From positions 21,802-62,983 of the IMG/VR virus record IMGVR_UViG_3300005663_000753: a DNA stretch of 41,182 bases, one strand, 5' to 3'. A program made the translations under genes and the position numbers. The notes below the pieces were generated by a model. That model was not told the DNA's origin, searched no databases, and saw only the letters and a program-made list of their open reading frames with translations. Source of the DNA: a virus. Numbering within the stretch: the first letter of the stretch is position 1; each line of letters begins with the position of its first letter. Positions 32,665 to 40,220 of this stretch are shown piece by piece.

Positions 32665-32807
32665 TAGAGTTCACCAAATATTTGTAAGTTTAAATGGGTA
32701 TAGTATGAAAGGTAAGAATTTATTATATAATTTAACACTTTTAACTCCTTTATTATTTAAAGGAAATAGGGGCTGGTTAATACCAGCCCCTAGATTAAAG
32801 TCAATGT
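32665..32807 (-). other. Intergenic gap between capsid gene and cassette
   Basis: 143 bases between the end of the capsid gene and the GT9 start. It contains the terminator at 32761-32792 and, further downstream on the minus strand, an AT-rich stretch with TATATAATA (about 32719-32727) that could be a -10 box. No convincing -35 hexamer was found. Cassette transcription may therefore come from read-through or from a weak promoter here. Confidence 0.4.
32761..32792 (-). terminator. Terminator-like hairpin after the capsid gene
   Basis: A perfect stem of 10-11 bp (AGGGGCTGGT pairing with ACCAGCCCCT) with a TAAT loop, 16 bases past the capsid stop codon. On the minus strand it is followed by ATTTCCTTT, a broken T-run, so termination is probably partial. 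That would separate high capsid expression from lower cassette expression. Confidence 0.7.
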
Positions 32808-33749
32808 TTAGCTTGCAGATTTAGAAATCTTAACAAGTCCTTCTGCTTTAGAAGAAGAGTTTAACAAAGCCCATTTGAAATCATACCAGAAGGTAATAAC
32901 TAACAAATCTGCTCTGCGACCAGCCTTATGTTCTACATCAATCTCTAATTTACCGTAGTAACCAGAGAAAGCACCTTTCAGGTTAGCTAGAACTGCCTGT
33001 TCGCCTGTTAACTGTCGTCTTTTAATTACAGGAATACCATCAATATGAACAACTTTCTTCAAGTTGAGCGGTGCATAATCTTCAAGGGCAAATCCTATAT
33101 AATCTTTGTTTGCTGATTTCTTAGCTGAGGAATAGAAAGTACCTGATGCAAAAATAACTAGGTCTTCTATATGCTCCGTATCTCCGTAAAGCCCAATGTT
33201 TTCTTGTGCTTCAATTACAGCATTAATTATGCTTTGTGAGTCTGAAGTTGTATAAGTAACTGCTGTAGATGCATTTAGAGTACCAGAAGCTGCTATAGTA
33301 GCAATACCATTAGTAACATTAAGCGTATTGGTTGCCCCAACAGCATCAGTATTTCCGATAAGGGTTATCTTATCTGCTGTACGAGCTATAGCGTTAGAAA
33401 TTTTTTCTCTAAACAATTTATCAAGTTTTAACTCAGGATACTGAGCTACCTGTTTTCTCTTAAGGTACATATAAGTACCTAACTCAACGGGGAATAAATC
33501 AGGACTTTGAATATCAAAATCATTCTCAGTAAGGGTAGTAATGTCTGTAGTAGTGTCAATTCTATAAACCTTATCTAAGTCTGTTGCTCCTAAAACAGGA
33601 ACAGTACCTTCATTAACTATCTCGATGTAGTGGTCTCTTGATTGCATAAGTTTAATAAATATACTTTTCTCCACCGCCAATTCAACAATTTTGTCAACCA
33701 TTTCTTTTGGTAAATTTGCAGCCGAACCTGCAGGAATTACGAAATCCAT
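32808..33749 (-). CDS. Major capsid protein (HK97 fold)
   Basis: A 313-residue capsid protein. It begins MDFVIPAGSAANLPKEMVDK, a short N-arm, followed by E-loop-like DLDKVYRIDTTTDITTLTE, spine-helix-like RKQVAQYPELKLDKLFREKI and A-domain sequence IDGIPVIKRRQLTGEQAVLA. The end (ADLLVITFWYDFKWALLNS) is typical of HK97-fold capsids. It follows the protease/scaffold gene, the standard order. AAAGGAGGAG precedes the ATG. A glycan acceptor on this protein is one testable role for the next genes. Confidence 0.88.
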   Translation of the reverse strand: MDFVIPAGSAANLPKEMVDKIVELAVEKSIFIKLMQSRDHYIEIVNEGTVPVLGATDLDKVYRIDTTTDITTLTENDFDIQSPDLFPVELGTYMYLKRKQVAQYPELKLDKLFREKISNAIARTADKITLIGNTDAVGATNTLNVTNGIATIAASGTLNASTAVTYTTSDSQSIINAVIEAQENIGLYGDTEHIEDLVIFASGTFYSSAKKSANKDYIGFALEDYAPLNLKKVVHIDGIPVIKRRQLTGEQAVLANLKGAFSGYYGKLEIDVEHKAGRRADLLVITFWYDFKWALLNSSSKAEGLVKISKSAS

Positions 33750-33775
33750 AGTCTGTCTCCTCCTTTAAATTAATA

Positions 33776-35269
33776 TTATTTACTATATTTCAAAAACTTA
33801 CCCCAAGGAAACACTTCCCCAGAATTAGTTTTATTACTTTTTAAATCTATTTCTCTAATAGTATCTAAGTCAGTAGTAGATAACTCCTTAATAATGCCTT
33901 CAAAAGCTTGTTTAAGTTTAGATACATCCTCGTTTACACCTTGTAAGCTGGCTAGTTCCTTAATTAGTTTAGCAATTAAGTTTTCTGCTACTTCTAATCT
34001 AACTTCTAAGTCTTTAGTAGACTCTTTATCTGAAGTTTTATCAATAACTGGTAAATTGGCTTTAGGTGCTTTTTTAATATCTGCTTTAAAAGAACCTTGT
34101 TCAAAGATATAAGTAGGAGAATCATCTTCTTTATCTTTCTTGTCTTCAGATTTTTCATCCTTTTTATCTTCTTTATCCTTTTCATCTGCAGGTAAAATAT
34201 CATCAACATCTTTGTCATCTTCAACTACGTCTGACCCTGAAATCTTTTTGTCCTCAGCCTTGTCCTCAGCCTTGTCTTCTTTCTTATCCTCAGCCTTGTC
34301 CTCAGCTTTGTCTTCTTTCTTATCCTCAGCCTTGTCCTCAGCTTTGTCTTCTTTTTTGTCCTCAGCCTTGTCCTCAGCTTTGTCTTCTTTTTTGTCCTCA
34401 GCCTTGTCTTCTTTCTTATCCTCAGCCTTGTCCTCAGCTTTGTCTTCTTTTTTGTCCTCAGCTTTGTCTTCTTTTTTGTCCTCAGCTTTGTCTTCTTTCT
34501 TATCCTCAGCCTTGTCCTCAGCTTTGTCTTCTTTTTTATCTTCAGCCTTGTCCTCAGCTTTGTCTTCTTTTTTGTCCTCAGCCTTGTCTTCTTTTTTGTC
34601 CTCAGCCTTGTCTTCTTTCTTATCCTCAGCCTTGTCCTCAGCTTTGTCTTCAGTTAAATCTCTAACAGAACCAGCCTCAACCTGGGTTAAAAGCCCTCTT
34701 TTAACTAGCTGTACTTTATGCTCATCTTTCTGAGCCATTGTTAAAGCCTCTGGATTACCAGGAACGGGTACTGCTGAATATTCGTGCAATTCCCATTTTG
34801 TTACAACAAAAACACCCCAACGATGTTTTTTTAAATCTGCTGAAGATAAACTAAGGTTATATAGAGTATTTATAGAATCTAAATTCTCTTCAGTAACCTC
34901 TACCCATTTTTGCGGTGCAAAGCCTATTGACCAGGCACTCAAAAATCCATCTCTGTAAGCTTGAAAAAGTTTAACAGATAATGGGTCATTTCTATTAAAC
35001 TCAGTTTTTGTTTTAATAGCATCTTCATCTATATCAAGTTCTAAACACCTAGCTATAGGTATTTTAACTGAAGTATCATCCATATTATGCAACCAAAGAA
35101 CTACAGGATTTTTTAAGAAATTCTCTACACTTGCAGCTTTTGGTAAAACTACTGTTCCATAACGGTCAAGAGTTTTAGTATTAACTATATGTTCTATAGT
35201 CATATCCTCTGCACTCACAGTCCTAACATGAGTAGTTTGAAAGCTTCTTCGCTTAGTTTTTAAGTCCAT
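33776..35269 (-). CDS. Prohead protease fused to charged repeat linker and scaffold
   Basis: A 497-residue maturation protein. Residues 1-180 are an HK97-type (U35) prohead protease: FLKNPVVLWLHNM with catalytic His61, GFLSAWSIGFAPQKW with Ser114, and KWELHEYSAVPVPGNPEAL. Residues 206-341 are 34 tandem tetrapeptides of the type AEDK or KEDK. Residues about 410-497 include a predicted coiled coil (DLEVRLEVAENLIAKLIKEL) fitting a scaffold domain. It would cleave itself and the capsid scaffold during prohead maturation. Fusion of protease and scaffold is known in HK97-like phages. The long repeated linker is not typical. Confidence 0.88.
   Translation of the reverse strand: MDLKTKRRSFQTTHVRTVSAEDMTIEHIVNTKTLDRYGTVVLPKAASVENFLKNPVVLWLHNMDDTSVKIPIARCLELDIDEDAIKTKTEFNRNDPLSVKLFQAYRDGFLSAWSIGFAPQKWVEVTEENLDSINTLYNLSLSSADLKKHRWGVFVVTKWELHEYSAVPVPGNPEALTMAQKDEHKVQLVKRGLLTQVEAGSVRDLTEDKAEDKAEDKKEDKAEDKKEDKAEDKKEDKAEDKAEDKKEDKAEDKAEDKKEDKAEDKKEDKAEDKKEDKAEDKAEDKKEDKAEDKKEDKAEDKAEDKKEDKAEDKAEDKKEDKAEDKAEDKKEDKAEDKAEDKKISGSDVVEDDKDVDDILPADEKDKEDKKDEKSEDKKDKEDDSPTYIFEQGSFKADIKKAPKANLPVIDKTSDKESTKDLEVRLEVAENLIAKLIKELASLQGVNEDVSKLKQAFEGIIKELSTTDLDTIREIDLKSNKTNSGEVFPWGKFLKYSK
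34247..34654 (-). repeat. Tandem 12-bp repeats encoding (A/K)EDK, 34 units
   Basis: About 34 imperfect 12-base units, each encoding AEDK or KEDK (the first is TEDK), in the middle of the protease/scaffold gene. Units are nearly identical in DNA, with only a few synonymous changes, which implies recent expansion by slippage or unequal recombination. The product is a polyampholyte linker (net charge near zero for KEDK, -1 for AEDK). Repeat number is likely to vary between isolates and may be misassembled. Confidence 0.95.
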
Positions 35270-35284
35270 AAAAAAATCTCCTTA

Positions 35285-35683
35285 TTAAGTATCAGACTGC
35301 TTGCTTAAAATAACTCTTGCTTTTACTACATCGCCTTGACGAGAAGTAACAGTATATTGAACTACTACACAGTTAGTAAAAGTAGTTGCTGGTATACCTC
35401 CACCTCTATAACCCGCTAAAAGGACTGCATTTACTGCAGCACCACTCTGAGCTATAGTCTCAAAAGCAAAAGCTTCAGAAGCTGTAAATTCAGCACAATC
35501 AATGGTAATTGTTAATTCACTATTTCCGTGTGCTACATAGACAGGAAATTGTCTGTCAGCAGCAAAGTGCTTAATAGCATTATAATCATAATCAATTTCG
35601 ATTCCTTCACAATACGCTAACTCATGCTCATCTACGCCTGAACCAATAGTGATTCTGCCTACGTTAGCTTTTAAACTGGGCAT
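35285..35683 (-). CDS. Tail-tube-like or capsid-decoration protein
   Basis: A 132-residue beta-sandwich-like protein: an early GRITIGSGVDEHELAYCEGI, a middle SELTITIDCAEFTASEAF and a late VVVQYTVTSRQGDVVKARVI. The GIEIDYDYNAIKHFAADRQF and QYTVTSRQGD segments resemble tail-tube monomers. Its position before the protease gene, away from the tape measure, is unusual for a tube and would also suit a head decoration protein. AAGGAGGT precedes the ATG. A conserved element (35723-35760) lies upstream. Confidence 0.45.
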   Translation of the reverse strand: MPSLKANVGRITIGSGVDEHELAYCEGIEIDYDYNAIKHFAADRQFPVYVAHGNSELTITIDCAEFTASEAFAFETIAQSGAAVNAVLLAGYRGGGIPATTFTNCVVVQYTVTSRQGDVVKARVILSKQSDT

Positions 35684-35722
35684 TAATACCTCCTTATCGC
35701 AATTATATTTATAGTTTTCCCT

Positions 35723-35760
35723 TTACACTAATTAAAAACGATTAAACCCTTGCCTAAAAT
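35723..35760 (-). promoter_or_regulatory. Conserved element copy B (putative promoter or module border)
   Basis: Minus strand: ATTTTAGG, 11 bases, TCGTTTTTAAT, then TAGTGTAA, matching copy A at 18033-18069 with the same spacing. It lies in a 90-base gap before the tail-tube-like gene and is followed by AT-rich TATAAATATAATTG and the SD. This gap has no gene, so a late promoter here is plausible. Confidence 0.45.
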
Positions 35761-35773
35761 GCACTTTTTGCAC

Positions 35774-36010
35774 TTATAGGGCTAATTTTCTAATAGAATC
35801 ATAGGGTAATGCAACCTTGCCTGACCAGCTCGCCAAGTCAAAACCCCCATTAGCATATAAGGTTTCAGTTCCTGCGGTGTTTCTACGCATAATGTAGCTA
35901 TTTCCTGTAATACTTAAATACGCATAATAATCATATCCATCCAGGGCTAGTACAGCATCATGTATAAAAAAATTTTTTTGTCCATCTCTCAACTCATTCT
36001 CAAGTTCCAT
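35774..36010 (-). CDS. Hypothetical structural protein, 78 aa
   Basis: A short unrecognised protein between the repeat-rich surface protein and the tail-tube-like gene. Beta-rich character (LALDGYDYYAYLSITGNSYI, MRRNTAGTETLYANGG) resembles small virion proteins with a repeated TGN/TAGT pattern. A good SD (AAAAGGAG) precedes the ATG. Confidence 0.55.
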   Translation of the reverse strand: MELENELRDGQKNFFIHDAVLALDGYDYYAYLSITGNSYIMRRNTAGTETLYANGGFDLASWSGKVALPYDSIRKLAL

Positions 36011-36049
36011 AGTTTTACTCCTTTTTGTTATTAGTGTCTGTAGTATTTT

Positions 36050-37327
36050 TTATTTCCAACCAGCAGGTATATCTCCATAATTCGATAGTCCTGTGTCATT
36101 GTAAAAACAACTAGTGCCTGTTGGTTCTGGTTCTTTTGTCCATAACTCAGGAGCTGCTCCTGTTAAGTCGGTACAAGCATAGAAGCACGAAGAAAAATTA
36201 GTTACTAGTGTAGTGTAATCAAATAAGTTAGCTGGTATAGCAGCTAAGTCTCTACAACCTCTAAAGCATAGGTTAAAAGTTGTTACTAGTGTAGTGTAAT
36301 CAAATAAGTTAGCTGGTATAGAGGTTATAGCATAAAGATGTCTAAAACATGTGTCAAAAGTTCTTACATCTGTATTATAATCAAATAAGTTAGCTGGTAT
36401 AGCAGCTATAACATAGCAATTCTGGAAACAATTAGCAAAAGTTGTTACCGCTGTATTGTTGTCAAATAAGTTAGCTGGTATAGCAGTTAAACTGTTGCAA
36501 CTCTGAAAGCAATATTGGAAATTAGTTACTAATGTATTATAATCAAATAAGTTAGAGGGTATAGAAGTTAAAACGATACAATTCTGGAAGCAATATTTGA
36601 AAGTACCTACTAATGTATTGCTATCAAATAAGTTGGCGGGTATAGAAGTTAAGCTCCTACAATTTCTAAAACATGAGTCAAAAGTTGTTACCGCTGTATT
36701 ATAATCGAATAAGTTAGAGGGTATAGAAGTTAAACTAGTACAATTCTGGAAGCAATATTGGAAATTAGTTATTAATGTATTGCTATCAAATAAGTTGGCT
36801 GGTATAGAGGTTAAACTAGAGCAACCAAAAAAACTATAGAAACAGCTATTGATTATAGTATTGTTGTCAAATATTCCATCTGGTACTGCTGTTAAAGAAG
36901 AACATGACCTAAAAATATTAAACAATGAAGTAACTTGAGTTAATTTTTTAGGCTGTGCTGGCAAAGAAGTTAAATTACTACATCCATAAAAATCTAATGC
37001 TCTAAGATATACATTGCCCCATGATTTAACCTCAGTTATTAATAGACGAGAACCCCCATTATCAAATCTAAATCCTGGGCAAATACCATTAATTCTAATA
37101 GTATAAGTTCCTGCATCTGTATAAGTGTGTGCTTTGTCTTCATCGTCATACGAAGTAATTGTGCTAGAGCTTAAATCCCCCCAAGTAACTGCAAAGTCAT
37201 GGGTGTAGCCCCCTACCGAAACCAAAGGTAAGGTAAATACGGTATCGGGAGCAGAAGTTACTATTTCAAAAGTAAATTCTTTAGGTGAGAGTACTGCTAG
37301 TATTCCTAAACATGCGGAATTTTTCAT
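36050..37327 (-). CDS. BspA-type repeat surface/appendage protein
   Basis: A 425-residue protein. Residues about 20-100 form a PKD-like beta domain (FTFEIVTSAPDTVFTLPLV, DEDKAHTYTDAGTYTIRI). Residues 113-395 carry about nine repeats of roughly 27 residues with a core such as LTSIPANLFDYNT, flanked by CFxxC. These resemble BspA/DUF285 leucine-rich-type repeats of bacterial surface adhesins. It lies among virion appendage genes and would be displayed on the particle. Most repeats keep both cysteines, so metal binding or disulfides may stiffen the solenoid. Confidence 0.75.
   Translation of the reverse strand: MKNSACLGILAVLSPKEFTFEIVTSAPDTVFTLPLVSVGGYTHDFAVTWGDLSSSTITSYDDEDKAHTYTDAGTYTIRINGICPGFRFDNGGSRLLITEVKSWGNVYLRALDFYGCSNLTSLPAQPKKLTQVTSLFNIFRSCSSLTAVPDGIFDNNTIINSCFYSFFGCSSLTSIPANLFDSNTLITNFQYCFQNCTSLTSIPSNLFDYNTAVTTFDSCFRNCRSLTSIPANLFDSNTLVGTFKYCFQNCIVLTSIPSNLFDYNTLVTNFQYCFQSCNSLTAIPANLFDNNTAVTTFANCFQNCYVIAAIPANLFDYNTDVRTFDTCFRHLYAITSIPANLFDYTTLVTTFNLCFRGCRDLAAIPANLFDYTTLVTNFSSCFYACTDLTGAAPELWTKEPEPTGTSCFYNDTGLSNYGDIPAGWK
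36142..36991 (-). repeat. Tandem 81-bp repeats in the BspA-type gene
   Basis: About nine repeated units of about 81 bases (27 codons), most with near-identical cores such as the sequence encoding IPANLFDYNT. The sequence identity between units is high, especially at 36200-36760, which points to recent duplication and gene conversion. Substitutions cluster in the hydrophilic positions between repeat cores. Confidence 0.9.
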
Positions 37328-37330
37328 ATT

Positions 37331-37693
37331 TTATACCCCTAAATTACCATAGACTAACCAAAGGTTAGTTGCTTTTTTGATTAATGCGACTATTGCGTAT
37401 TGTCCTGTAGTTACTAATCCTTCCATATTATTTAAGATTACAGTTCCGTCAACAGGAGTTATTGTTATTACTCCCGCTCCTTTCTGCTCTACAAGTATGC
37501 TTGCGCCAATAGGAAAAGCGACAGAAGAATTGGCTGGAACTGTAAGAGTTACAGCAGTTGCTTTGTCTATATCTACTAGTTTATCTTTGTCAGTTAAAAC
37601 TAAAGTATAATCATCTGTTTGTTCATTAATACTGATAACACTGGCTCCTAAAAATTGCAGCTTTCCAGTAAACGGGTTTAGTACGGTATCCAT
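37331..37693 (-). CDS. Small virion appendage protein, 120 aa
   Basis: Starts MDTVLNPFTGKLQFLGASVI, which shares the TVLNPFTGKLQF peptide with the N-terminus of the next upstream protein. The rest is a small beta domain (TAVTLTVPANSSVAFPIGAS, GAGVITITPVDGTVILNN) found in many phage fibre and appendage proteins. It is likely to be a short fibre or spike attached by the shared N-terminal peptide. Confidence 0.65.
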   Translation of the reverse strand: MDTVLNPFTGKLQFLGASVISINEQTDDYTLVLTDKDKLVDIDKATAVTLTVPANSSVAFPIGASILVEQKGAGVITITPVDGTVILNNMEGLVTTGQYAIVALIKKATNLWLVYGNLGV

Positions 37694-37710
37694 AAGTTTC
37701 TCCTAGGTTA

Positions 37711-38709
37711 TTAAACTAATTCTATTTTTACGTGGTCTCCAGACCCTCTTCTAAATATTAAATACACTCTATTTGAATCATTCGTATCTATCCACACAGC
37801 CATTTTACTATCGGTGTTTAAAGTTGGTTCAGCATCTTGTGAATAAACTTTTATAGTTAATTCTCCAGTTATAGTAAAATCACCAGATGCGCCAGTGTCT
37901 GTATTCTGAGTATGCCTTGCAGAAGTATTAGAATCTACTTCAGCACCATCGGCAGATATATCTCTGCCATCTATAGTAATATTAGCATCAACATCTAAAT
38001 TATTTTTTAAGGTTCCATTTTCAATTAAGTTCACTATTTCTTCACCAGGAGTTCCAGTAGTAGTTATTACAAAATAAGCATCATCATCAGTATAAACTGA
38101 CCAACTTGAACCTCCATCTAATGAATAAATAGCAGTTCCGCTTGTATAAGAATTTACTGTATTATCACCATGAATATTATATTGGTTTGAACTATCTCCT
38201 CCATCACTTGACTGTTCGACTGTAAAAGCATATCTATTCCCTGATGTTATATTGGTTGTTGTAAAATTAGCAGTAACAAAAGAGGCTCCTCCGCTAATAG
38301 TTCCTTTTAGAACTATAACTGAACCTAGCTCTGCTCCTGTAGGGTAATTATCACTCCCTGCATTAAAAACCCTAATAACTAAATCAGTTATACTTCCTGT
38401 AGTTTCTTTAGTTAAACGAAGTTTTATAGAATCTAATGTTCCCGTTTTATCTGCTATAAAAGATTGCCCTGCACGATTCACTCCATACACATTATTTACT
38501 ACATCTCCATCATCGTATACTGTTTGTGAAAGAGATTCATAAGCACCATATTTGACTAAATCATTTAATTGTCCAAACCTTAAGTCAGTTAATTTGACTC
38601 TACCATAAATCGAACCATCAGGTAAATCATCTAAGGTATCTAGTGTTCCTTCAATACTAACAAATTGTAGTTTGCCAGTAAAGGGATTTAAAACTGTTGT
38701 TAATGCCAT
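37711..38709 (-). CDS. Virion appendage protein with jelly-roll-like domain, 332 aa
   Basis: Starts MALTTVLNPFTGKLQFVSIE, with the same anchor peptide as the adjacent gene. Residues about 65-225 (AGQSFIADKTGTLDSIKLRL, VIRVFNAGSDNYPTG, NRYAFTVEQSSDGGDSSNQY) look like a carbohydrate-binding-type beta-sandwich of the kind used in fibres. The C-terminus (TDSKMAVWIDTNDSNRVYLI) matches the usual end of such proteins. Probable receptor- or surface-binding fibre. Confidence 0.65.
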   Translation of the reverse strand: MALTTVLNPFTGKLQFVSIEGTLDTLDDLPDGSIYGRVKLTDLRFGQLNDLVKYGAYESLSQTVYDDGDVVNNVYGVNRAGQSFIADKTGTLDSIKLRLTKETTGSITDLVIRVFNAGSDNYPTGAELGSVIVLKGTISGGASFVTANFTTTNITSGNRYAFTVEQSSDGGDSSNQYNIHGDNTVNSYTSGTAIYSLDGGSSWSVYTDDDAYFVITTTGTPGEEIVNLIENGTLKNNLDVDANITIDGRDISADGAEVDSNTSARHTQNTDTGASGDFTITGELTIKVYSQDAEPTLNTDSKMAVWIDTNDSNRVYLIFRRGSGDHVKIELV

Positions 38710-38871
38710 CTATACTTCCTTTTTATTTGTTATTAAAACTAACTCTAAGCGATAAATACATCTTTTGTAAACTTCTCCAAATCGTAAAAAAGAAAAATAG
38801 TCTACTAACTCATTCTTACACTTAGGACAAAGATTTATATTTTTATTCGTTTTAGTAATTATCCGCCCCAC
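38710..38871 (-). CDS. Small zinc-ribbon-like protein, 53 aa (start uncertain)
   Basis: A minus-strand frame reading NINLCPKCKNELVDYFSFL then EVYKRCIYRLELVLI. It has one clear CxxC and a third Cys, so the zinc site is incomplete or a dimer site. The only start in range is a GTG at 38871, overlapping the end of the holin-like gene, with no good SD. Its stop is next to the ATG of the fibre gene. It fits the compact gene order but the start is weak. Confidence 0.4.
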   Translation of the reverse strand: MGRIITKTNKNINLCPKCKNELVDYFSFLRFGEVYKRCIYRLELVLITNKKEV

Positions 38872-39086
38872 TTTAGTACAGAAAAACAAATTATTACAAT
38901 CGCTGTTTGTATATAACTTATTATATCTGATTTTCTATGATTAGACAAATGATTTTGATGTGCTATTTGTAAATTCTGCATAGACTCCACCAATTTACCT
39001 AGCATAGTTGCTATAAAAAATGATTGACCCACTTTTTCTGGTGTTATATCATCTGCCTTTATATCCAGTATACGTTGTTCTTCCAT
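38859..39086 (-). CDS. Single-pass membrane protein, holin-like topology
   Basis: A 75-residue protein with a charged helical N-terminus (ITPEKVGQSFFIATMLGKLV, ESMQNLQIAHQNHLSNHRKS) and a single C-terminal hydrophobic segment (IISYIQTAIVIICFSVLKW). The layout resembles XhlA-like lysis-associated proteins, but no endolysin gene is visible in the window, so lysis is only one possibility. A GGAG-type SD precedes the ATG. Confidence 0.5.
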   Translation of the reverse strand: MEEQRILDIKADDITPEKVGQSFFIATMLGKLVESMQNLQIAHQNHLSNHRKSDIISYIQTAIVIICFSVLKWGG

Positions 39087-39184
39087 GTGTAACTCCTAAG
39101 TTCTTTTAACTCTGTGTAATAGCCAAATGTTTTAAATGTTTTATTCCTATCAATCATTAATAAGACTTTGTTTTTATACTAAAA

Positions 39185-39688
39185 TCACACCTCATCGTAC
39201 ATTAAAATAAAATCAACAGAACCTTCCAAAGGTGTTGCTGTATCATCTACCTCTAACTGAAAAACTAAATAATTAGAATAATCTCCTATGTTGTTAAGTT
39301 CCCCTGCTACATAAATATAATTAGATTCACTATCTTTAGTAGTAAAATCTATTCTTGTTCCTTTTCCTGATTGAATATCTACTGGAGCTACATAGGTAAC
39401 TACTGCATCTGAATTAACTGTAATTGTATATCCAGGTTTTCCTACCATTCCTGAATCATACCAAACTTTAAAATTAAAAACTTTAACTGCTGGAGCTACA
39501 TCACATCTAACTCTTAACCAAACTTCATAAGAATAATTAGTTCCCGATGAGGGTACTACTATTGGATTAGTAGCAGGTGTAAGTAATCCGCTATCAATAT
39601 TTAAAAAGTAAAATATGTTCTTTGCCACTTCTGAAGGGTCTCCGTAGACCTCCCCGTAAGATTGTGAAAGTACTATTACCGATGCCAT
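39185..39688 (-). CDS. Virion-associated beta protein, 167 aa
   Basis: A beta-rich protein with no enzyme motif, containing SYEVWLRVRCDVAPAVKVFN, FKVWYDSGMVGKPGYTITVN and late VFQLEVDDTATPLEGSVDFI. It resembles small collar or appendage proteins and stands among virion genes. Its exact position in the particle is unknown. AGGAG-type SD precedes the ATG, and the start adjoins the stop of the preceding gene. Confidence 0.5.
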   Translation of the reverse strand: MASVIVLSQSYGEVYGDPSEVAKNIFYFLNIDSGLLTPATNPIVVPSSGTNYSYEVWLRVRCDVAPAVKVFNFKVWYDSGMVGKPGYTITVNSDAVVTYVAPVDIQSGKGTRIDFTTKDSESNYIYVAGELNNIGDYSNYLVFQLEVDDTATPLEGSVDFILMYDEV

Positions 39689-39987
39689 TATATCTTCTCT
39701 CCTTTAGGGTTTATCCAATAAGAAATTTCCTTGTTTTTATATTTATAACCTATTCTATATTTAATCTCCATACTTACTGGAGTAAATAATTTAATCTTTA
39801 TTTTTTTTCTTTTAAAATATACAGGTTCATAACCAGTGTGAACTCTTATACATGTACTTTTACACACAAGTACAAAAGGTTTTTCCAGAGTATAGCACAT
39901 ATGCGGTTCATATTCCTTTCCATCCTTAATAACCTTTATAGGATTTTTAGGTTCGGGTAAATTAATATTTAAAGTTTTTTCTTGCAT
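39688..39987 (-). CDS. Hypothetical basic protein, 99 aa
   Basis: A lysine-rich, beta-rich protein of unknown function: KVIKDGKEYEPHMCYTLEKP, VYFKRKKIKIKLFTPVSMEI. GAGGGTGAT precedes the ATG. Its basic surface and position next to virion genes would allow binding to DNA or to acidic virion parts. Nothing specific can be concluded. Confidence 0.5.
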   Translation of the reverse strand: MQEKTLNINLPEPKNPIKVIKDGKEYEPHMCYTLEKPFVLVCKSTCIRVHTGYEPVYFKRKKIKIKLFTPVSMEIKYRIGYKYKNKEISYWINPKGEKI

Positions 39988-40001
39988 ATCATCACCCTCT
40001 G

Positions 40002-40139
40002 TTATTCTTTACTTGTAGATAGTTTAAGCTTATTTATCTCACTTACAATATTTCTTTTACATTCTTGCACCTTACTTTGTAGTATTTCTTGCTGAATCAA
40101 TAACTCTCCATATTGTCTGTAAAGTGTATCTAAATCCAT
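40002..40139 (-). CDS. Small coiled-coil protein, 45 aa
   Basis: Reads MDLDTLYRQYGELLIQQEIL then QSKVQECKRNIVSEINKLKL, an amphipathic helix with heptad spacing. A strong AAGGAGG lies 5 bases before the ATG. It lies between a fibre gene and a basic hypothetical gene. It may be a small assembly factor or a regulator. Confidence 0.6.
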   Translation of the reverse strand: MDLDTLYRQYGELLIQQEILQSKVQECKRNIVSEINKLKLSTSKE

Positions 40140-40220
40140 AAATCCTCCTTTTTAAGTATTATCTTCTTCTATTGCTTCTGCTACTACCCTTGCTTGGTAT
40201 TATAAATGAAATCTCCATTT

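Noticed and set aside
34247-34654. CRISPR array
   Set aside because: The 12-base units are contiguous, have no unique spacers and encode an in-frame protein repeat.
34140-34733. Plus-strand Ser/Leu/Ala-rich repeat protein
   Set aside because: It is the antisense image of the AEDK/KEDK repeats in the protease gene; it has no SD or family pattern.
36142-36991. CRISPR-like or intergenic satellite repeats
   Set aside because: The 81-base periodicity is fully explained by 27-residue repeats in an intact coding frame.
39070-39170. A 32-residue minus-strand frame beginning MIDRNK upstream of the holin-like gene
   Set aside because: It has no SD and runs out of frame into the holin-like gene; too little support.
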